Part shown: piece by piece, positions 29,189 to 39,028 of the stretch
Position numbering within the stretch: the stretch's first letter is position 1
How the letters are laid out: every line of letters starts with the position of its first letter
Assembly (NCBI RefSeq): GCF_000300875.1
Contig: NZ_AMSG01000009.1
Span: 62,001-126,000, forward strand
From: Galbibacter marinus
Lineage (GTDB): Bacteria; Bacteroidota; Bacteroidia; Flavobacteriales; Flavobacteriaceae
Length of the DNA: 64,000 nucleotides
Direction of reading: 5' to 3'
Made by a program: the position numbers and the translations under genes
The notes under the pieces: model-generated
Databases searched by the model: none
What the model saw: only the letters and a program-made list of their open reading frames with translations
What the model was told of the DNA's origin: nothing

Positions 29189-29428
29189 TTATAGGGAAAC
29201 TTTTTGTCCTCGATGAGGTTTTAAAGCTGCTCTGAGCTGATCGACATAACCCATTTCCACAATTAGATAAACCAAGCTGTGCCCTTTCTCTATAGGGGTT
29301 TCTGTTCCGATTTCTTTAAAAGGAATCTGATCTCGTGATAAAAATTCTTTAAGGTGGATCTCAAAATGATTGGCAGTGCTGTGACCATCTTCTCCCATAA
29401 AATCCCATATCATTTTTACATATTCCAT
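29189..29428 (-). CDS. Small conserved-looking protein, function unknown
   Basis: A 79-residue soluble protein on the minus strand between guaB and the foldase genes. It begins MEYVKMIWDFMGEDGHSTANHFEIHLKEF-type sequence with several His, Glu and Asp residues, and has a hydrophobic strand SLVYLIVEMGYVDQL. I do not recognise a family. Normal codon use and a position between a terminator and a divergent promoter support a real gene. Confidence 0.65.
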   Translation of the reverse strand: MEYVKMIWDFMGEDGHSTANHFEIHLKEFLSRDQIPFKEIGTETPIEKGHSLVYLIVEMGYVDQLRAALKPHRGQKVSL

Positions 29429-29505
29429 ATGCGCGTAGTTGTTTTAGTTTTCAAAATTAACTAAAAATTCTTTGCTAAAACTGTCTTATAGCGTTGTTAA
29501 AATGC

Positions 29506-29535
29506 TTGAATACATTGGCTGAATTATTATTTTTG
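29506..29535 (+). promoter_or_regulatory. Promoter of the SurA-like foldase operon
   Basis: TTG at 29506-29508, a 19-base spacer and TATTTTTG at 29528-29535 match the -33/-7 consensus. The start near 29542 fits ATG 29554. Confidence 0.6.
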
Positions 29536-29553
29536 TCAGAATTAAGGTTTCCC

Positions 29554-30438
29554 ATGATATCAACATACAAGAATAAAATCAGTATCGGGATTACAATACT
29601 CCTTCTAGCGTCATGCAATTACTTCTCATCAGAGTCAATTGCGAATCCCATCGCTAGGGTAGGTGAGTCCTATTTGGTGCTTTCAGATTTGAACAAAATC
29701 ATACCGGATAATCTTTCCCCTGAAGATAGCACGATTTTGGCTAATAATTATATTCAGGACTGGGCCCAACAGCAACTAATGCTATCAAGAGCAAAGCTGA
29801 ATATTCCAGAGATGAAGCAACAGGAGTTTGAAGATTTGGTAAAACAATACAGAGCTGATTTATACATCAATGCTTATAAGGAAGGATTGGTAGCCAAGTC
29901 CATGGATAAACAAGTCTCTCATATGGAATTAGAGACTTATTATGAGAACCACAAGGAGAACTTTAAGCTCAATGAGCGTTTGGTGAAAATACGGTATATA
30001 AATGTGGCAAATGATTATGATAATATAAATCAATTACGCGCTGCAATCCGGCGGTTTAACCACGAGGATAAACAACTATTGGAGTCCCTTGCAATTACCT
30101 TTAAGTCCTATTCACTCAATGATAGTACATGGGTGAAGTCCTCTTCTATTATACAGAAATTACCAAAGATCACTATGGACAATAGCGAAAGTTATCTAAA
30201 AAAGTCACATTTCTTTGAGCTTTCCGATTCTTTAGGAGTATATTTGGTCACTGTAAATGAAGTGCTTGGACGTAATGACATAGCTCCTTTAGAGTATGTA
30301 GAACCGACAGTACGAAAGATTATATTGAATAAAAGAAAGTTGGATTTTATCAAGAACCTAGAAAGGGAGCTCTTAGATGAGGCCACTGGAAATAAAGAAT
30401 TTGAAATTTTTGAATTAAAACAAGATTCTAAACAATGA
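29554..30438 (+). CDS. SurA-like periplasmic lipoprotein, no canonical parvulin domain
   Basis: A 294-residue protein with lipoprotein signal ISIGITILLLASC; the lipidated Cys is near residue 21. The helical N-terminal region resembles the SurA/PpiC chaperone domain (VGESYLVLSDLNKIIPD, then a long helix-rich stretch to about 150). A degenerate isomerase-like region and a C-terminal helix close it. It overlaps the next SurA-like gene by 4 bases, so the two products probably act together in outer-membrane protein folding. A TTG start at 29494 is rejected because it precedes the promoter. Confidence 0.75.
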   Translation: MISTYKNKISIGITILLLASCNYFSSESIANPIARVGESYLVLSDLNKIIPDNLSPEDSTILANNYIQDWAQQQLMLSRAKLNIPEMKQQEFEDLVKQYRADLYINAYKEGLVAKSMDKQVSHMELETYYENHKENFKLNERLVKIRYINVANDYDNINQLRAAIRRFNHEDKQLLESLAITFKSYSLNDSTWVKSSSIIQKLPKITMDNSESYLKKSHFFELSDSLGVYLVTVNEVLGRNDIAPLEYVEPTVRKIILNKRKLDFIKNLERELLDEATGNKEFEIFELKQDSKQ

Positions 30439-31922
30439 GAATGAAAGGACTATTCACTGTTTTATATTTATCAATATTAAGTGTGGCTCCGATGATGGGG
30501 CAAGAAAATAACGCCACGGAATCCATGGCTACTGCCGAACTGGAAGCTCAAGATGATCTTGCTTTGGCTGTTTCTGACTCTGCCCAAATAGATACCTTAG
30601 CTGCTGCTTCAGTAGATACTATACAGGTTGTAGATAACAAAAGGGAGAAGGTTGATGGTGTTGTTTCTGTAGTAGGAGAATATGTGATTTTAGAATCTGA
30701 TATTGATAAAAGTTTTATCGATATGCAAACCCAAGGGGTTTCGACAGATAATATCACAAGATGCCAGGTATTAGGAAGATTGATGGAAGATAAAATGTAT
30801 GCCCATCAAGCTATCCAAGATAGTATATTGGTTTCTGACACAGAAATTAGTGGGATTGTAGATCGTAAAATGGAGTTTTTTGTCAGCCAAGTAGGGTCGA
30901 TGGAAAAATTATTGCAATACTACCGTAAAGATAGCGAGCAAAGTCTTAGAGAAGAAATGACTGAGTTAGAAAAAGCGATACAACTATCTCAGCGTATGCA
31001 AGCCAAAGTTGTTGAAGAAATCGAGATTACTCCTGAAGAAGTACGCCAATGGTATAATGGATTAGACCAAGATGAGCTACCTGTATTTGGAGATGAGGTA
31101 GAAATAGCTCAAATTGTTAAAATCCCTGAGCCCACCGAGGAAGCTGTACAAGAGACCATCGATAAATTAAATTCTTTTAAACAAGATGTGTTGGAAAACG
31201 GGTCTAGTTTTGCCATTAAACAAACCCTTTATTCAGAGGATCCAGGTAAGAGTGAAAATGGTGGGGTATATGTACTTACTAAAAACGCTGGATTTGTTCA
31301 AGAATTTAAAGATGCCGCTTTCAGTCTTCCAGAAGGCGCGATCTCAGAGCCTTTCAAAAGTGATTTTGGATGGCATATTTTACAGGTTGAAAAAATTAGA
31401 GGGCAGGAACGAGTAGTTCGTCATATACTACTTCGTCCTAAGATTTCTCAGGAGTCCATTGAAGAAACTAAAAAGGAACTAGCGGATATCCGTCAAAAAG
31501 TTATCGATGGGGAATTTACATTCTCAGAGGCAGCTCGTAATTTTTCAGATGAAAAAGAGACTAGATTTGAAGGTGGGGTGCTAAGAAATCCACAAACCTT
31601 TGATACCAAGTTTGAGCTTACCAAAATGGATCCAACGCTTTATTCGCAAATCAACCCGCTAAAAGGGGACGAGATATCTCAACCATTGTTAGAGGAGACC
31701 CGAACTGGAATTCAGTTTAAACTCCTAAAGGTGATTTCAAGACACGAAGCACATAAAGCCGATTATGCCAAAGATTATATTAAAATTAAAGAATTGGCTC
31801 TTAAGGAAAAACAACTTAATGAAATCGGTAAATGGATGGAAGGAAAAATTGAAGATACTTATATAAGTGTAGCCCCAGGAAACCGCGATTGTGATTTTGC
31901 CAATAACTGGTTGAAGAAATAA
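30435..31922 (+). CDS. SurA-like peptidyl-prolyl isomerase/chaperone
   Basis: A 495-residue periplasmic foldase with signal peptide (about 1-22) and an acidic, Ala-rich linker (about 25-75). The SurA N-terminal chaperone region opens at VVSVVGEYVILESDID, and two parvulin repeats lie near 220-325 and 328-430. The repeats are marked by LYSEDPGKSENGGVYVL, FKSDFGWHILQVEKIRG and RHILLRPKISQES. Relatives assist beta-barrel assembly. It is coupled to the upstream lipoprotein by ATGA and followed 7 bases later by moxR, so the three genes form one operon. Confidence 0.88.
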   Translation: MRMKGLFTVLYLSILSVAPMMGQENNATESMATAELEAQDDLALAVSDSAQIDTLAAASVDTIQVVDNKREKVDGVVSVVGEYVILESDIDKSFIDMQTQGVSTDNITRCQVLGRLMEDKMYAHQAIQDSILVSDTEISGIVDRKMEFFVSQVGSMEKLLQYYRKDSEQSLREEMTELEKAIQLSQRMQAKVVEEIEITPEEVRQWYNGLDQDELPVFGDEVEIAQIVKIPEPTEEAVQETIDKLNSFKQDVLENGSSFAIKQTLYSEDPGKSENGGVYVLTKNAGFVQEFKDAAFSLPEGAISEPFKSDFGWHILQVEKIRGQERVVRHILLRPKISQESIEETKKELADIRQKVIDGEFTFSEAARNFSDEKETRFEGGVLRNPQTFDTKFELTKMDPTLYSQINPLKGDEISQPLLEETRTGIQFKLLKVISRHEAHKADYAKDYIKIKELALKEKQLNEIGKWMEGKIEDTYISVAPGNRDCDFANNWLKK

Positions 31923-31929
31923 TTTACCT

Positions 31930-32883
31930 ATGCAAGATGTAGCTGCCGCCAAAGACTTGGTGGTTAAACACCAAAAACTTAAAAATGAAATAGCCCAGGT
32001 GATCATCGGACAAGAAACCGTGATCGACCAGGTGTTATTATCTATATATTCTGGTGGGCATGCACTTTTAATTGGGGTGCCAGGTTTGGCAAAAACCCTT
32101 ATGGTAAATACCATAGCAAAGGTACTGGGATTGGATTTTAAACGCATTCAATTTACCCCAGACCTCATGCCAAGTGATATTCTTGGAAGTGAAGTCTTGG
32201 ATTCCAATAGATCCTTTAAGTTTATAAAAGGACCAGTATTTGCCAACATCATATTGGCAGATGAAATCAATAGAACACCTCCAAAAACACAGTCCGCCTT
32301 ATTGGAGGCCATGCAAGAGCGATCAGTGACGGTCTCTGGCGTGGTCTATCCCTTGGAATTACCTTATTTTGTACTGGCTACTCAAAACCCAATAGAGCAA
32401 GAAGGAACTTATCCTCTACCAGAGGCACAGTTGGATCGCTTTATGTTTGCCATCGAATTGGATTACCCTAGTTTTAAGGAAGAAGTAGCTGTAGTGAAAT
32501 CAACAACTGTGGATCACAGTTATCAGGTAAAGCCTATGTTTTCACCTTCTGAAATCATTGAAATTCAAAAGCTCATTCGCCGCGTGCCTGTAGCCGATAA
32601 TGTGGTCGAGTATGCCGTGAACCTTGTAGGTAAGACCAGACCAAATAGTCCACTCGCCACCACAGACGTTAATGAATACGTGGATTGGGGTGCAGGGCCA
32701 AGAGCTTCTCAAAACCTTATTCTAGCTGCTAAAGCTCATGCTGTAATTCATGGTAAATTCTCTCCAGATATAGAGGATGTTCAGGCAGTGTCTCTCGGGA
32801 TTTTACGTCATAGAGTTCTTAAAAATTACAAAGCGGAAGCAGAAAACGTCTCTATAGATTCTATTATTACATCCTTGTTTTAG
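31930..32883 (+). CDS. MoxR-type AAA ATPase
   Basis: A 317-residue AAA+ ATPase of the MoxR subfamily. Walker A is GVPGLAKT near residue 45, Walker B is IILADEINRTPPKTQSALLE near 105, sensor 1 is FVLATQNPIEQEGTYPLPEA, and the lid has WGAGPRASQNLI. MoxR proteins act as chaperone-like ATPases, usually with VWA and DUF58 partners. No such partner follows here; the next gene is aconitase with its own promoter. It shares the operon with the two SurA-like genes, which hints at envelope maturation. Confidence 0.9.
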   Translation: MQDVAAAKDLVVKHQKLKNEIAQVIIGQETVIDQVLLSIYSGGHALLIGVPGLAKTLMVNTIAKVLGLDFKRIQFTPDLMPSDILGSEVLDSNRSFKFIKGPVFANIILADEINRTPPKTQSALLEAMQERSVTVSGVVYPLELPYFVLATQNPIEQEGTYPLPEAQLDRFMFAIELDYPSFKEEVAVVKSTTVDHSYQVKPMFSPSEIIEIQKLIRRVPVADNVVEYAVNLVGKTRPNSPLATTDVNEYVDWGAGPRASQNLILAAKAHAVIHGKFSPDIEDVQAVSLGILRHRVLKNYKAEAENVSIDSIITSLF

Positions 32884-33137
32884 AAAGCGTTAGCTTTTTA
32901 CCTATTTTTATGATTTTGCATTGTAGAAATTGGGTATTTTTCTCAATAATTTGATTTTCAAACACTATCGAAATTAACGATCATTTCATTGCAAGTGCCT
33001 TAAATTACCAATTCGTTAAAATCCACTGCTACTCCTTACATTAAGCGCTATTTAAGCTCCTAAAAATGTGGTATTTTTAAAACATTCCCAATTCCCGAAT
33101 GTTTTATTAAAAACTTTAATAACTCTGTGGTTTTTTG

Positions 33138-33145
33138 TATTTTCG
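33138..33145 (+). promoter_or_regulatory. Aconitase -7 element (one mismatch)
   Basis: TATTTTCG differs from TAnnTTTG at one base and lies 33 bases before the ATG. The 296-base gap from moxR holds no other evident signal. Confidence 0.4.
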
Positions 33146-33178
33146 CAGGACTTTCAAATTAAAAAATATACAATTAAT

Positions 33179-35443
33179 ATGGCTTTTGATATTGATATGA
33201 TTAAGAAGGTGTACGCTACCATGGCACAGCGTGTTGACAAGGCACGTGAACTCACTGGTAAACCGTTAACCTTATCGGAGAAAATACTTTACGCTCACCT
33301 ATGGGATGGTACGCCAACCAAATCATTTGAAAGAGGTAAGGATTATGTAGATTTTGCACCAGATAGAATTGCATGTCAGGATGCGACAGCGCAAATGGCA
33401 CTTTTGCAATTCATGCAGGCTGGAAAATCGAAGGTAGCGGTACCTACAACTGTTCACTGTGACCACCTTATTCAGGCAAAGCAGGGTGCAGCTAAAGATT
33501 TGAGAAGAGCAAATGAAACCAGTAATGAGGTTTTTGATTTTCTTGGATCAGTATCAAATAAATATGGAATTGGATTTTGGAAGCCAGGAGCAGGGATTAT
33601 CCACCAAGTGGTACTTGAGAATTATGCGTTCCCAGGAGGAATGATGATAGGAACAGATTCACATACAGTGAATGCTGGTGGACTTGGAATGGTAGCCATT
33701 GGCGTTGGAGGAGCAGATGCAGTTGATGTAATGGCTGGAATGGCTTGGGAGTTGAAATTCCCTAAACTTATCGGTGTTAAATTAACAGGTAAGTTAAACG
33801 GGTGGACTTCAGCAAAAGACGTTATTTTAAAAGTAGCTGGTATTCTTACCGTAAAAGGAGGGACTGGTGCTATCATTGAATATTTCGGAGAAGGCGCTCA
33901 AAATCTGTCTTGTACCGGTAAAGGTACCATCTGTAATATGGGTGCTGAAGTAGGAGCAACAACTTCTACATTTGGGTATGACGATTCTATGGAGCGTTAC
34001 CTAAGAGCTACGGATCGTTCTGATGTTGCAGATGCTGCCAATCAGATCAGAGAATACCTAACTGGAGATGACCAGGTATACGCAAACCCAGAGCAATATT
34101 TTGATCAAGTAATTGAGATTAATCTTGATGAACTTCAACCACATTTAAATGGTCCTTTCACTCCAGACTTAGCAACTCCAGTAGGAGAGCTTGGTGAAAA
34201 AGCAGCCACAAATGACTGGCCTTTAAAAGTTGATTGGGGTCTAATTGGGTCTTGTACCAACTCGTCTTATGAGGATTTAACCCGTGCGGCTTCTATCGCC
34301 AAACAAGCGGTTGATAAAAAAGTAAAAGCAAAATCAGATTTCGGAATTAACCCAGGGTCTGAGCAAATTCGATACACTGCTGAGCGTGATGGTATCCTTA
34401 AGATATTTGAAGACTTAGATGCTACTATATTCACCAACGCCTGTGGTCCTTGTATTGGACAGTGGGATCGTAATGATTTAAAGGGAGAAGAGAAAAATAC
34501 CATAGTACACTCTTTCAATAGAAACTTTTCAAAGCGTGCCGATGGTAATCCTAATACACACGCCTTTGTAGGTTCACCAGAAATGGTAGCTGCAATTGCA
34601 ATCTCAGGTCGACTAGATTTTAATCCGATGACCGATACTCTTTTAAATGAAGATGGACAAGAGGTTAAACTAGATGAGCCAGCTGGAATTGAATTGCCAC
34701 CTCAAGGTTTTGCAGTTGAAGATGCAGGTTATGTAGAGCCTTTAGTTGACGGAAGTGGTGTAGAGGTATCTGTTAGTCCTAGCTCTGAGCGCTTACAATT
34801 ACTAACACCATTTAAGCCAATTGGTGATCAAATAAAAGGTGCTAAACTTCTTATCAAAGCTTTCGGTAAATGTACCACTGACCATATTTCTATGGCTGGA
34901 CCATGGTTACGTTATAGAGGTCACTTGGACAACATTTCCAACAATATGCTAATTGGAGCTGTGAATGACTTCGGTAAGAAGACAAACTTTGTTAAAAACC
35001 AATTGACAGGGGAGTATGGCGGAGTTCCAGATGTAGCTCGTGCTTATAAAGCAGCTGGCGTATATTCAGTAGTTGTGGGTGACCATAACTATGGAGAAGG
35101 ATCTTCTCGTGAGCATGCCGCTATGGAGCCAAGACACTTAGGTGTTGCAGCAGTTATTGTAAAATCATTTGCACGTATTCACGAAACAAACCTTAAAAAG
35201 CAAGGAATGTTAGGTCTTACTTTTGTAAATGAGAGTGATTATGATTTAATCCAAGAAAACGATACGTTCAACTTCTTAGATCTAGATCAGTTCGCACCTG
35301 AAAAACCACTTAATGTAGAGGTTGTTCACGATGATGGAACTAAAGATGTAATTGCACTTAACCACACTTATAACCACTCGCAAATTGCATGGTTCAAGGA
35401 AGGTTCAGCACTTAATCTTATTAAAAAAGAAAACGCTTCTTAA
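33179..35443 (+). CDS. Aconitate hydratase (mitochondrial-type)
   Basis: A 754-residue TCA-cycle enzyme interconverting citrate and isocitrate. The iron-sulfur cluster cysteines are visible in [11 protein letters not shown] and [10 protein letters not shown]. Other signatures are [20 protein letters not shown], ANSERs-like [14 protein letters not shown] in the swivel domain, and [19 protein letters not shown]. Length and order match the mitochondrial-type family used by Bacteroidota rather than AcnB. ATG 33179 ([15 protein letters not shown]) is chosen over an upstream GTG-type extension that precedes the promoter. Confidence 0.95.
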   Translation: MAFDIDMIKKVYATMAQRVDKARELTGKPLTLSEKILYAHLWDGTPTKSFERGKDYVDFAPDRIACQDATAQMALLQFMQAGKSKVAVPTTVHCDHLIQAKQGAAKDLRRANETSNEVFDFLGSVSNKYGIGFWKPGAGIIHQVVLENYAFPGGMMIGTDSHTVNAGGLGMVAIGVGGADAVDVMAGMAWELKFPKLIGVKLTGKLNGWTSAKDVILKVAGILTVKGGTGAIIEYFGEGAQNLSCTGKGTICNMGAEVGATTSTFGYDDSMERYLRATDRSDVADAANQIREYLTGDDQVYANPEQYFDQVIEINLDELQPHLNGPFTPDLATPVGELGEKAATNDWPLKVDWGLIGSCTNSSYEDLTRAASIAKQAVDKKVKAKSDFGINPGSEQIRYTAERDGILKIFEDLDATIFTNACGPCIGQWDRNDLKGEEKNTIVHSFNRNFSKRADGNPNTHAFVGSPEMVAAIAISGRLDFNPMTDTLLNEDGQEVKLDEPAGIELPPQGFAVEDAGYVEPLVDGSGVEVSVSPSSERLQLLTPFKPIGDQIKGAKLLIKAFGKCTTDHISMAGPWLRYRGHLDNISNNMLIGAVNDFGKKTNFVKNQLTGEYGGVPDVARAYKAAGVYSVVVGDHNYGEGSSREHAAMEPRHLGVAAVIVKSFARIHETNLKKQGMLGLTFVNESDYDLIQENDTFNFLDLDQFAPEKPLNVEVVHDDGTKDVIALNHTYNHSQIAWFKEGSALNLIKKENAS

Positions 35444-35486
35444 TCCCTAAGAAGGACTTGAAGATTTTAATAGAACTTTTAATTTA

Positions 35487-35522
35487 CAAGGGCTTCCAAT
35501 TTAAACGGAAGCCTTTGTTTTT
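35487..35522 (+). terminator. Aconitase terminator
   Basis: A 10-bp stem of AAGGGCTTCC with GGAAGCCTTT (one G-T pair) and a 9-base loop is followed by GTTTTTAT. It separates aconitase from the thioredoxin-like gene. Confidence 0.75.
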
Positions 35523-35541
35523 ATACAGCCACTTCTAGAGA

Positions 35542-36102
35542 ATGAAACTCAATAAATCACAGATTCAGAACATCATTTTTTTAGCAGTCATTGTGGTAAT
35601 ATTATTTACCCCTTTAGGAACTGAGATAAAAGTTCAAATGAATCGTCTATTAGCCTTTTCTCCCTCGGTGGTCCAGGTCGAAGATCAGGAGAAAGTAAAC
35701 ACTTACCACTGGGATTTACAATCCTTAGAAGGAAATGCTTTTAATTTCACCCAAACTAAAGGGGAAGTAGTTCTTTTAAACTTCTGGGCAACCTGGTGTC
35801 CTCCTTGTATAGCTGAGATGCCCAGTATGCAAGAATTGTACAACCATTACGGTGATCAAATAACTTTTGTGTTTGTATCCCAAGAACCCAAGGAGAAAAT
35901 TCAAGGATTCTTAGATAAGCACCAATACAATTTCCCTGTTTACCAAGCTATAAGCAGCCCGCCAACTATCTTTAGTTATAAATCCATACCACAGACTTAT
36001 CTGATTGATAAGGCTGGAAATGTCGTAATTAATAAAAATGGCGCTGCCAATTGGAATAGTCAAAGCGTACGACAAACCATATCAGAATTACTAAATAGGT
36101 AG
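35542..36102 (+). CDS. TlpA-like membrane-anchored thioredoxin-fold protein
   Basis: A 186-residue protein with an N-terminal anchor helix (about 9-27, IIFLAVIVVILFTPLG) and a periplasmic thioredoxin fold. The active site is WATWCPPC near residues 77-84, and the cis-proline segment is SIPQTYLIDKAGNVV. Such proteins reduce periplasmic disulfides, for example in cytochrome c maturation. No cytochrome genes are adjacent. It is a single gene. Confidence 0.88.
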   Translation: MKLNKSQIQNIIFLAVIVVILFTPLGTEIKVQMNRLLAFSPSVVQVEDQEKVNTYHWDLQSLEGNAFNFTQTKGEVVLLNFWATWCPPCIAEMPSMQELYNHYGDQITFVFVSQEPKEKIQGFLDKHQYNFPVYQAISSPPTIFSYKSIPQTYLIDKAGNVVINKNGAANWNSQSVRQTISELLNR

Positions 36103-36420
36103 TCTCTATCTTTCAGGAGTCTTTCAGAATTGCGATCAAAAACTACACTATAAACTTCCATAAGCCACTTAAGACTGATTTTTAATAAATTCTGTGGGTT
36201 TTCAAATTATTCTTGATAATAGTTTAGGTGTTTTATAATAAAACAGAAATTGTATTTAAGGATTTGTTTAAACTCTTCATAATTCCGTAGTAAAAATATA
36301 AACCTTTGAAATAAAAATATTTTAACAATGGTAGGAGGTGTCAAAAAAATAGAGATATTTGTGTAAACGAAAACAATAAATTTTCAATTACTTACTTTTC
36401 ACTAAAATTAATAAATTTTA
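36103..36420. other. Gene-free stretch before threonine dehydrogenase
   Basis: These 318 bases are very AT-rich with no credible reading frame. A near-consensus -7 (GATATTTG) lies around 36354-36361, about 60 bases before the next ATG. I see no structured RNA or repeat. Confidence 0.4.
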
Positions 36421-37356
36421 ATGGGTAAAATACTTATTACTGGAGCAGGAGGACAGTTGGGATCCGAATTAACAGCTGCCTTGGCAAGTACATTTGGAGC
36501 AGAGAATATCATTGCTACTGACATTAATGAAGCTGCAGCTGAGAAATTTGATTATTGTACTTTTGAAACCCTCAATGTGATGGATAAGGATCGTTTGGCA
36601 TCGCTTGTTGACATCTATGAGGTCTCAGAAATATATCATTTAGCAGCTATTCTTTCCGCCGCTGGCGAGAAGAATCCTTTATTTACCTGGCAATTGAATA
36701 TGGATAGTTTACTGAGTGTTTTGGAACTCGGTAGAACTGGTGCGATTTCTAAAATCTACTGGCCATCTTCTATTGCAGTTTTTGGACAAAACACTCCAAT
36801 GGATAATACACCTCAGCATTGTGTAATGGATCCAACCACAGTTTATGGTATTTCTAAATTAGCAGGGGAACGTTGGTGTGCTTACTATCACGAAAAATTC
36901 GGTGTGGACGTTCGCAGTATCCGTTATCCAGGACTTATCGGTTATAAATCCCTTGCAGGTGGTGGAACCACAGATTACGCAGTGGATATTTTTAGAGCGG
37001 CTGTAAACAAAGAAGACTTTGAATGTTTTTTGGCCGAGGATATGTCTCTTCCTATGATGTATATGCCTGACGCAATTAAGGCTACTATACAACTAATGCA
37101 AGCACCAAGTAAAGATATTAGTATCCGATCTTCTTACAATGTTGCAGCCATTAGTTTTACCCCTAAAGAGCTCTATCAAGCTATTAGCAAAAGATATCCT
37201 GATTTTAAGATTTCTTACAAGCCAGATTTTAGACAACAAATAGCCTCTTCATGGCCAAATAGCATTGATGATACCCAAGCGAGATTGGACTGGAATTGGG
37301 AACATGATTTTGGAATTGAACAAATGACTGACGATATTCTGAAGCATATTCTATAA
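36421..37356 (+). CDS. L-threonine 3-dehydrogenase, SDR/epimerase type
   Basis: A 311-residue NAD-dependent enzyme of the extended short-chain dehydrogenase family. It has GAGGQLGSE (nucleotide binding, residues 8-16), the AAILSAAGEKNP segment and the catalytic pair in TTVYGISKLAGE. VRSIRYPGLIGYKSLAGGGTTDYAVD is diagnostic of the SDR-type threonine dehydrogenases rather than sugar epimerases. It yields 2-amino-3-ketobutyrate for cleavage to glycine and acetyl-CoA; the partner ligase gene is not in the window. Confidence 0.88.
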   Translation: MGKILITGAGGQLGSELTAALASTFGAENIIATDINEAAAEKFDYCTFETLNVMDKDRLASLVDIYEVSEIYHLAAILSAAGEKNPLFTWQLNMDSLLSVLELGRTGAISKIYWPSSIAVFGQNTPMDNTPQHCVMDPTTVYGISKLAGERWCAYYHEKFGVDVRSIRYPGLIGYKSLAGGGTTDYAVDIFRAAVNKEDFECFLAEDMSLPMMYMPDAIKATIQLMQAPSKDISIRSSYNVAAISFTPKELYQAISKRYPDFKISYKPDFRQQIASSWPNSIDDTQARLDWNWEHDFGIEQMTDDILKHIL

Positions 37357-37371
37357 ATACACTCTATCAAA

Positions 37372-37411
37372 TACTTCCAAAGCCACACGGAAATTACTGG
37401 TTTTGGAAGTA
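37372..37411. terminator. Bidirectional terminator overlapping the globin stop
   Basis: TACTTCCAAA (37372-37381) pairs with TTTGGAAGTA (37402-37411) across a 20-base loop between two converging genes. It overlaps the last codons of the truncated hemoglobin. Confidence 0.55.
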
Positions 37412-37768
37412 GCTGATTTTAGCCTGAAATACTTCAGCAATTTTAGTAGCTCTCCACTTAGCCATATCTGCAACTTCACCCTGGTAGAGTTCATCTACGG
37501 TCATAAAAAATAATGCTTTCCACTGATCGAAATGCTCTTGGGTGACTGGAAGATGTGCATGAGGCGGGAAGGGTCTTCCACTATAAGTATTGTTACCTAA
37601 AAGAATTGTCTCCCAGAACCGGTACATTTTTTCCAAATGCTCTGGCCATTTATCTTTTATGACCCCATCAAATATAGGGCCTATTAGATCATTGTCGCGT
37701 ACTTTACTATAGAACTGATCAACCAAAAGCTTTATATCATCGAGCGTTTGTATATCTTGTTTCACCAT
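37394..37768 (-). CDS. Group III truncated hemoglobin
   Basis: A cytosolic 2-on-2 globin of 124 residues. The pattern VDQFYSKVRDNDLIGPIFDGVI, WETILLGNNTYSGRPFPPHAHL (with the heme-proximal His candidate) and HFDQWKALFFMTVDELY matches group III. These bind oxygen or NO, but a precise role is not established. An ATG at 37789 would add seven residues; the family usually starts close to MVKQDIQTLDDIKLLV. A -7 box (TATCTTTG, minus) lies 69 bases upstream. Confidence 0.9.
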   Translation of the reverse strand: MVKQDIQTLDDIKLLVDQFYSKVRDNDLIGPIFDGVIKDKWPEHLEKMYRFWETILLGNNTYSGRPFPPHAHLPVTQEHFDQWKALFFMTVDELYQGEVADMAKWRATKIAEVFQAKISYFQNQ

Positions 37769-37836
37769 TATGCAATTTTTTACATCCACACTATATTCAC
37801 TAAACCTTAATAGTGGTGGAGCCCCTTAAAACCTTA

Positions 37837-37844
37837 CAAAGATA
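37837..37844 (-). promoter_or_regulatory. Truncated hemoglobin -7 element
   Basis: CAAAGATA on plus is TATCTTTG on minus, a consensus match between the end of the sialic-acid operon and the globin gene. The globin therefore need not depend on the operon. Confidence 0.45.
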
Positions 37845-37882
37845 CCCCTTTAGTTCTCTAGATTAAAATCCATTTTTCAAAA

Positions 37883-38989
37883 CTACCGAAGGATCTGATC
37901 CAGGGCTTCTTTATATGCCTTGGCGTATTGGATCATCCCATGATCATTAGGGTGAGTCCCATCAACAAAGCTTTCAGAGGTGAGCCCGATTTGATCTTTA
38001 GTTAGAATATATAGTCCATCATAAGTAGATTTTAGCTCTAAATAAACAGCCTGAGTAACCTTATTAAGAACGCTATAGGTCACAAGTCTGTGCTTTTGAA
38101 TAGCACCATCAGCATATCCAGCATGCTGTACTATAAGGATGGGAGTTTCGGGGTGCCTTCTTTTAAGAAAGGTAATCGATGCTTTTAATCGCTCATGTGC
38201 CAAATTAGGATTCATGTTTTGTCCACTCGTAAAGTTAGCCATGCAATCCAAGACAAAGACGCTGGCTTTAACCTTTGAAATATAATCAATCACCGTTGGT
38301 TCTAATCGGCCATTACCTGAGAATCCCATGTTCACCACAGGATAAGGAGTTTTGCGGCCTAAGATATTACTCCATGCCATTCCAGCTCTACTAGCACAAG
38401 CGCCCTGTGCAATAGAAGTTCCGTAAACGATTATAGGATCTAGATTCGATGATTCAACAATGGGTTCAAAGCTATAATCTTTAGGGATACCAACTTTAAA
38501 GTCAGCTATGGATTGGAAAAGCGGAAGATACAACCAAAACTCATGCTTTCCTTCGGATAATTCCATATTCGAAAAACTATAACTAACGGTTTGAGAAAAG
38601 TTATAGTTGCCACGAACCCAATTAAAGCCATCCTTGGTTTTAACATAAAGATCAACTCCACTAACCCCAGTGGCGGGCATATGTGGGAAACTGAGTTCAC
38701 CTAAAGGTCTATACTGAACTTTTATAAAAGGTGCGTTTGTTTTTAGCTTAAGATAAAACCCAGCAGTATTCTCAGAGAGTTTCCACAATGGCACTCGGAG
38801 CTTTTGTTGTAAAGAATCTGGAAACCGCCTAATTTTTCCATCCTCAAATGTATTTAGGCTTCCAAAGACATTGAAATCAGCAATAGATTTCCAATTAAGC
38901 TCCATGTCCTTATACTGGGCTGAGAGAAGGGTTGTACTAAGTATAAGACAAAGGAGACCTTTACTCATACACTCTTTTAAAATGCTCAT
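37883..38989 (-). CDS. SGNH/GDSL esterase with GxDLY domain, end of sialic-acid operon
   Basis: A 368-residue secreted esterase. It has a signal peptide (about 8-24), an N-terminal beta-sandwich domain (about 28-180) containing SGVDLYVKT of the GxDLY family, then an SGNH hydrolase fold (about 183-365). Block I reads IVYGTSIAQG (Ser nucleophile in GTS rather than GDS). GFSGNG follows as block II, and DGTHPNDHG carries the catalytic Asp and His. It is the last gene of the nan operon, 39 bases after the sialate O-acetylesterase. A role in removing O-acyl groups from sialic acids or neighbouring sugars is inferred from position. Confidence 0.8.
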   Translation of the reverse strand: MSILKECMSKGLLCLILSTTLLSAQYKDMELNWKSIADFNVFGSLNTFEDGKIRRFPDSLQQKLRVPLWKLSENTAGFYLKLKTNAPFIKVQYRPLGELSFPHMPATGVSGVDLYVKTKDGFNWVRGNYNFSQTVSYSFSNMELSEGKHEFWLYLPLFQSIADFKVGIPKDYSFEPIVESSNLDPIIVYGTSIAQGACASRAGMAWSNILGRKTPYPVVNMGFSGNGRLEPTVIDYISKVKASVFVLDCMANFTSGQNMNPNLAHERLKASITFLKRRHPETPILIVQHAGYADGAIQKHRLVTYSVLNKVTQAVYLELKSTYDGLYILTKDQIGLTSESFVDGTHPNDHGMIQYAKAYKEALDQILR

Positions 38990-39028
38990 CTAAAAAAATG
39001 GTGTTTTGATGTTTTACACAATGTAGTT

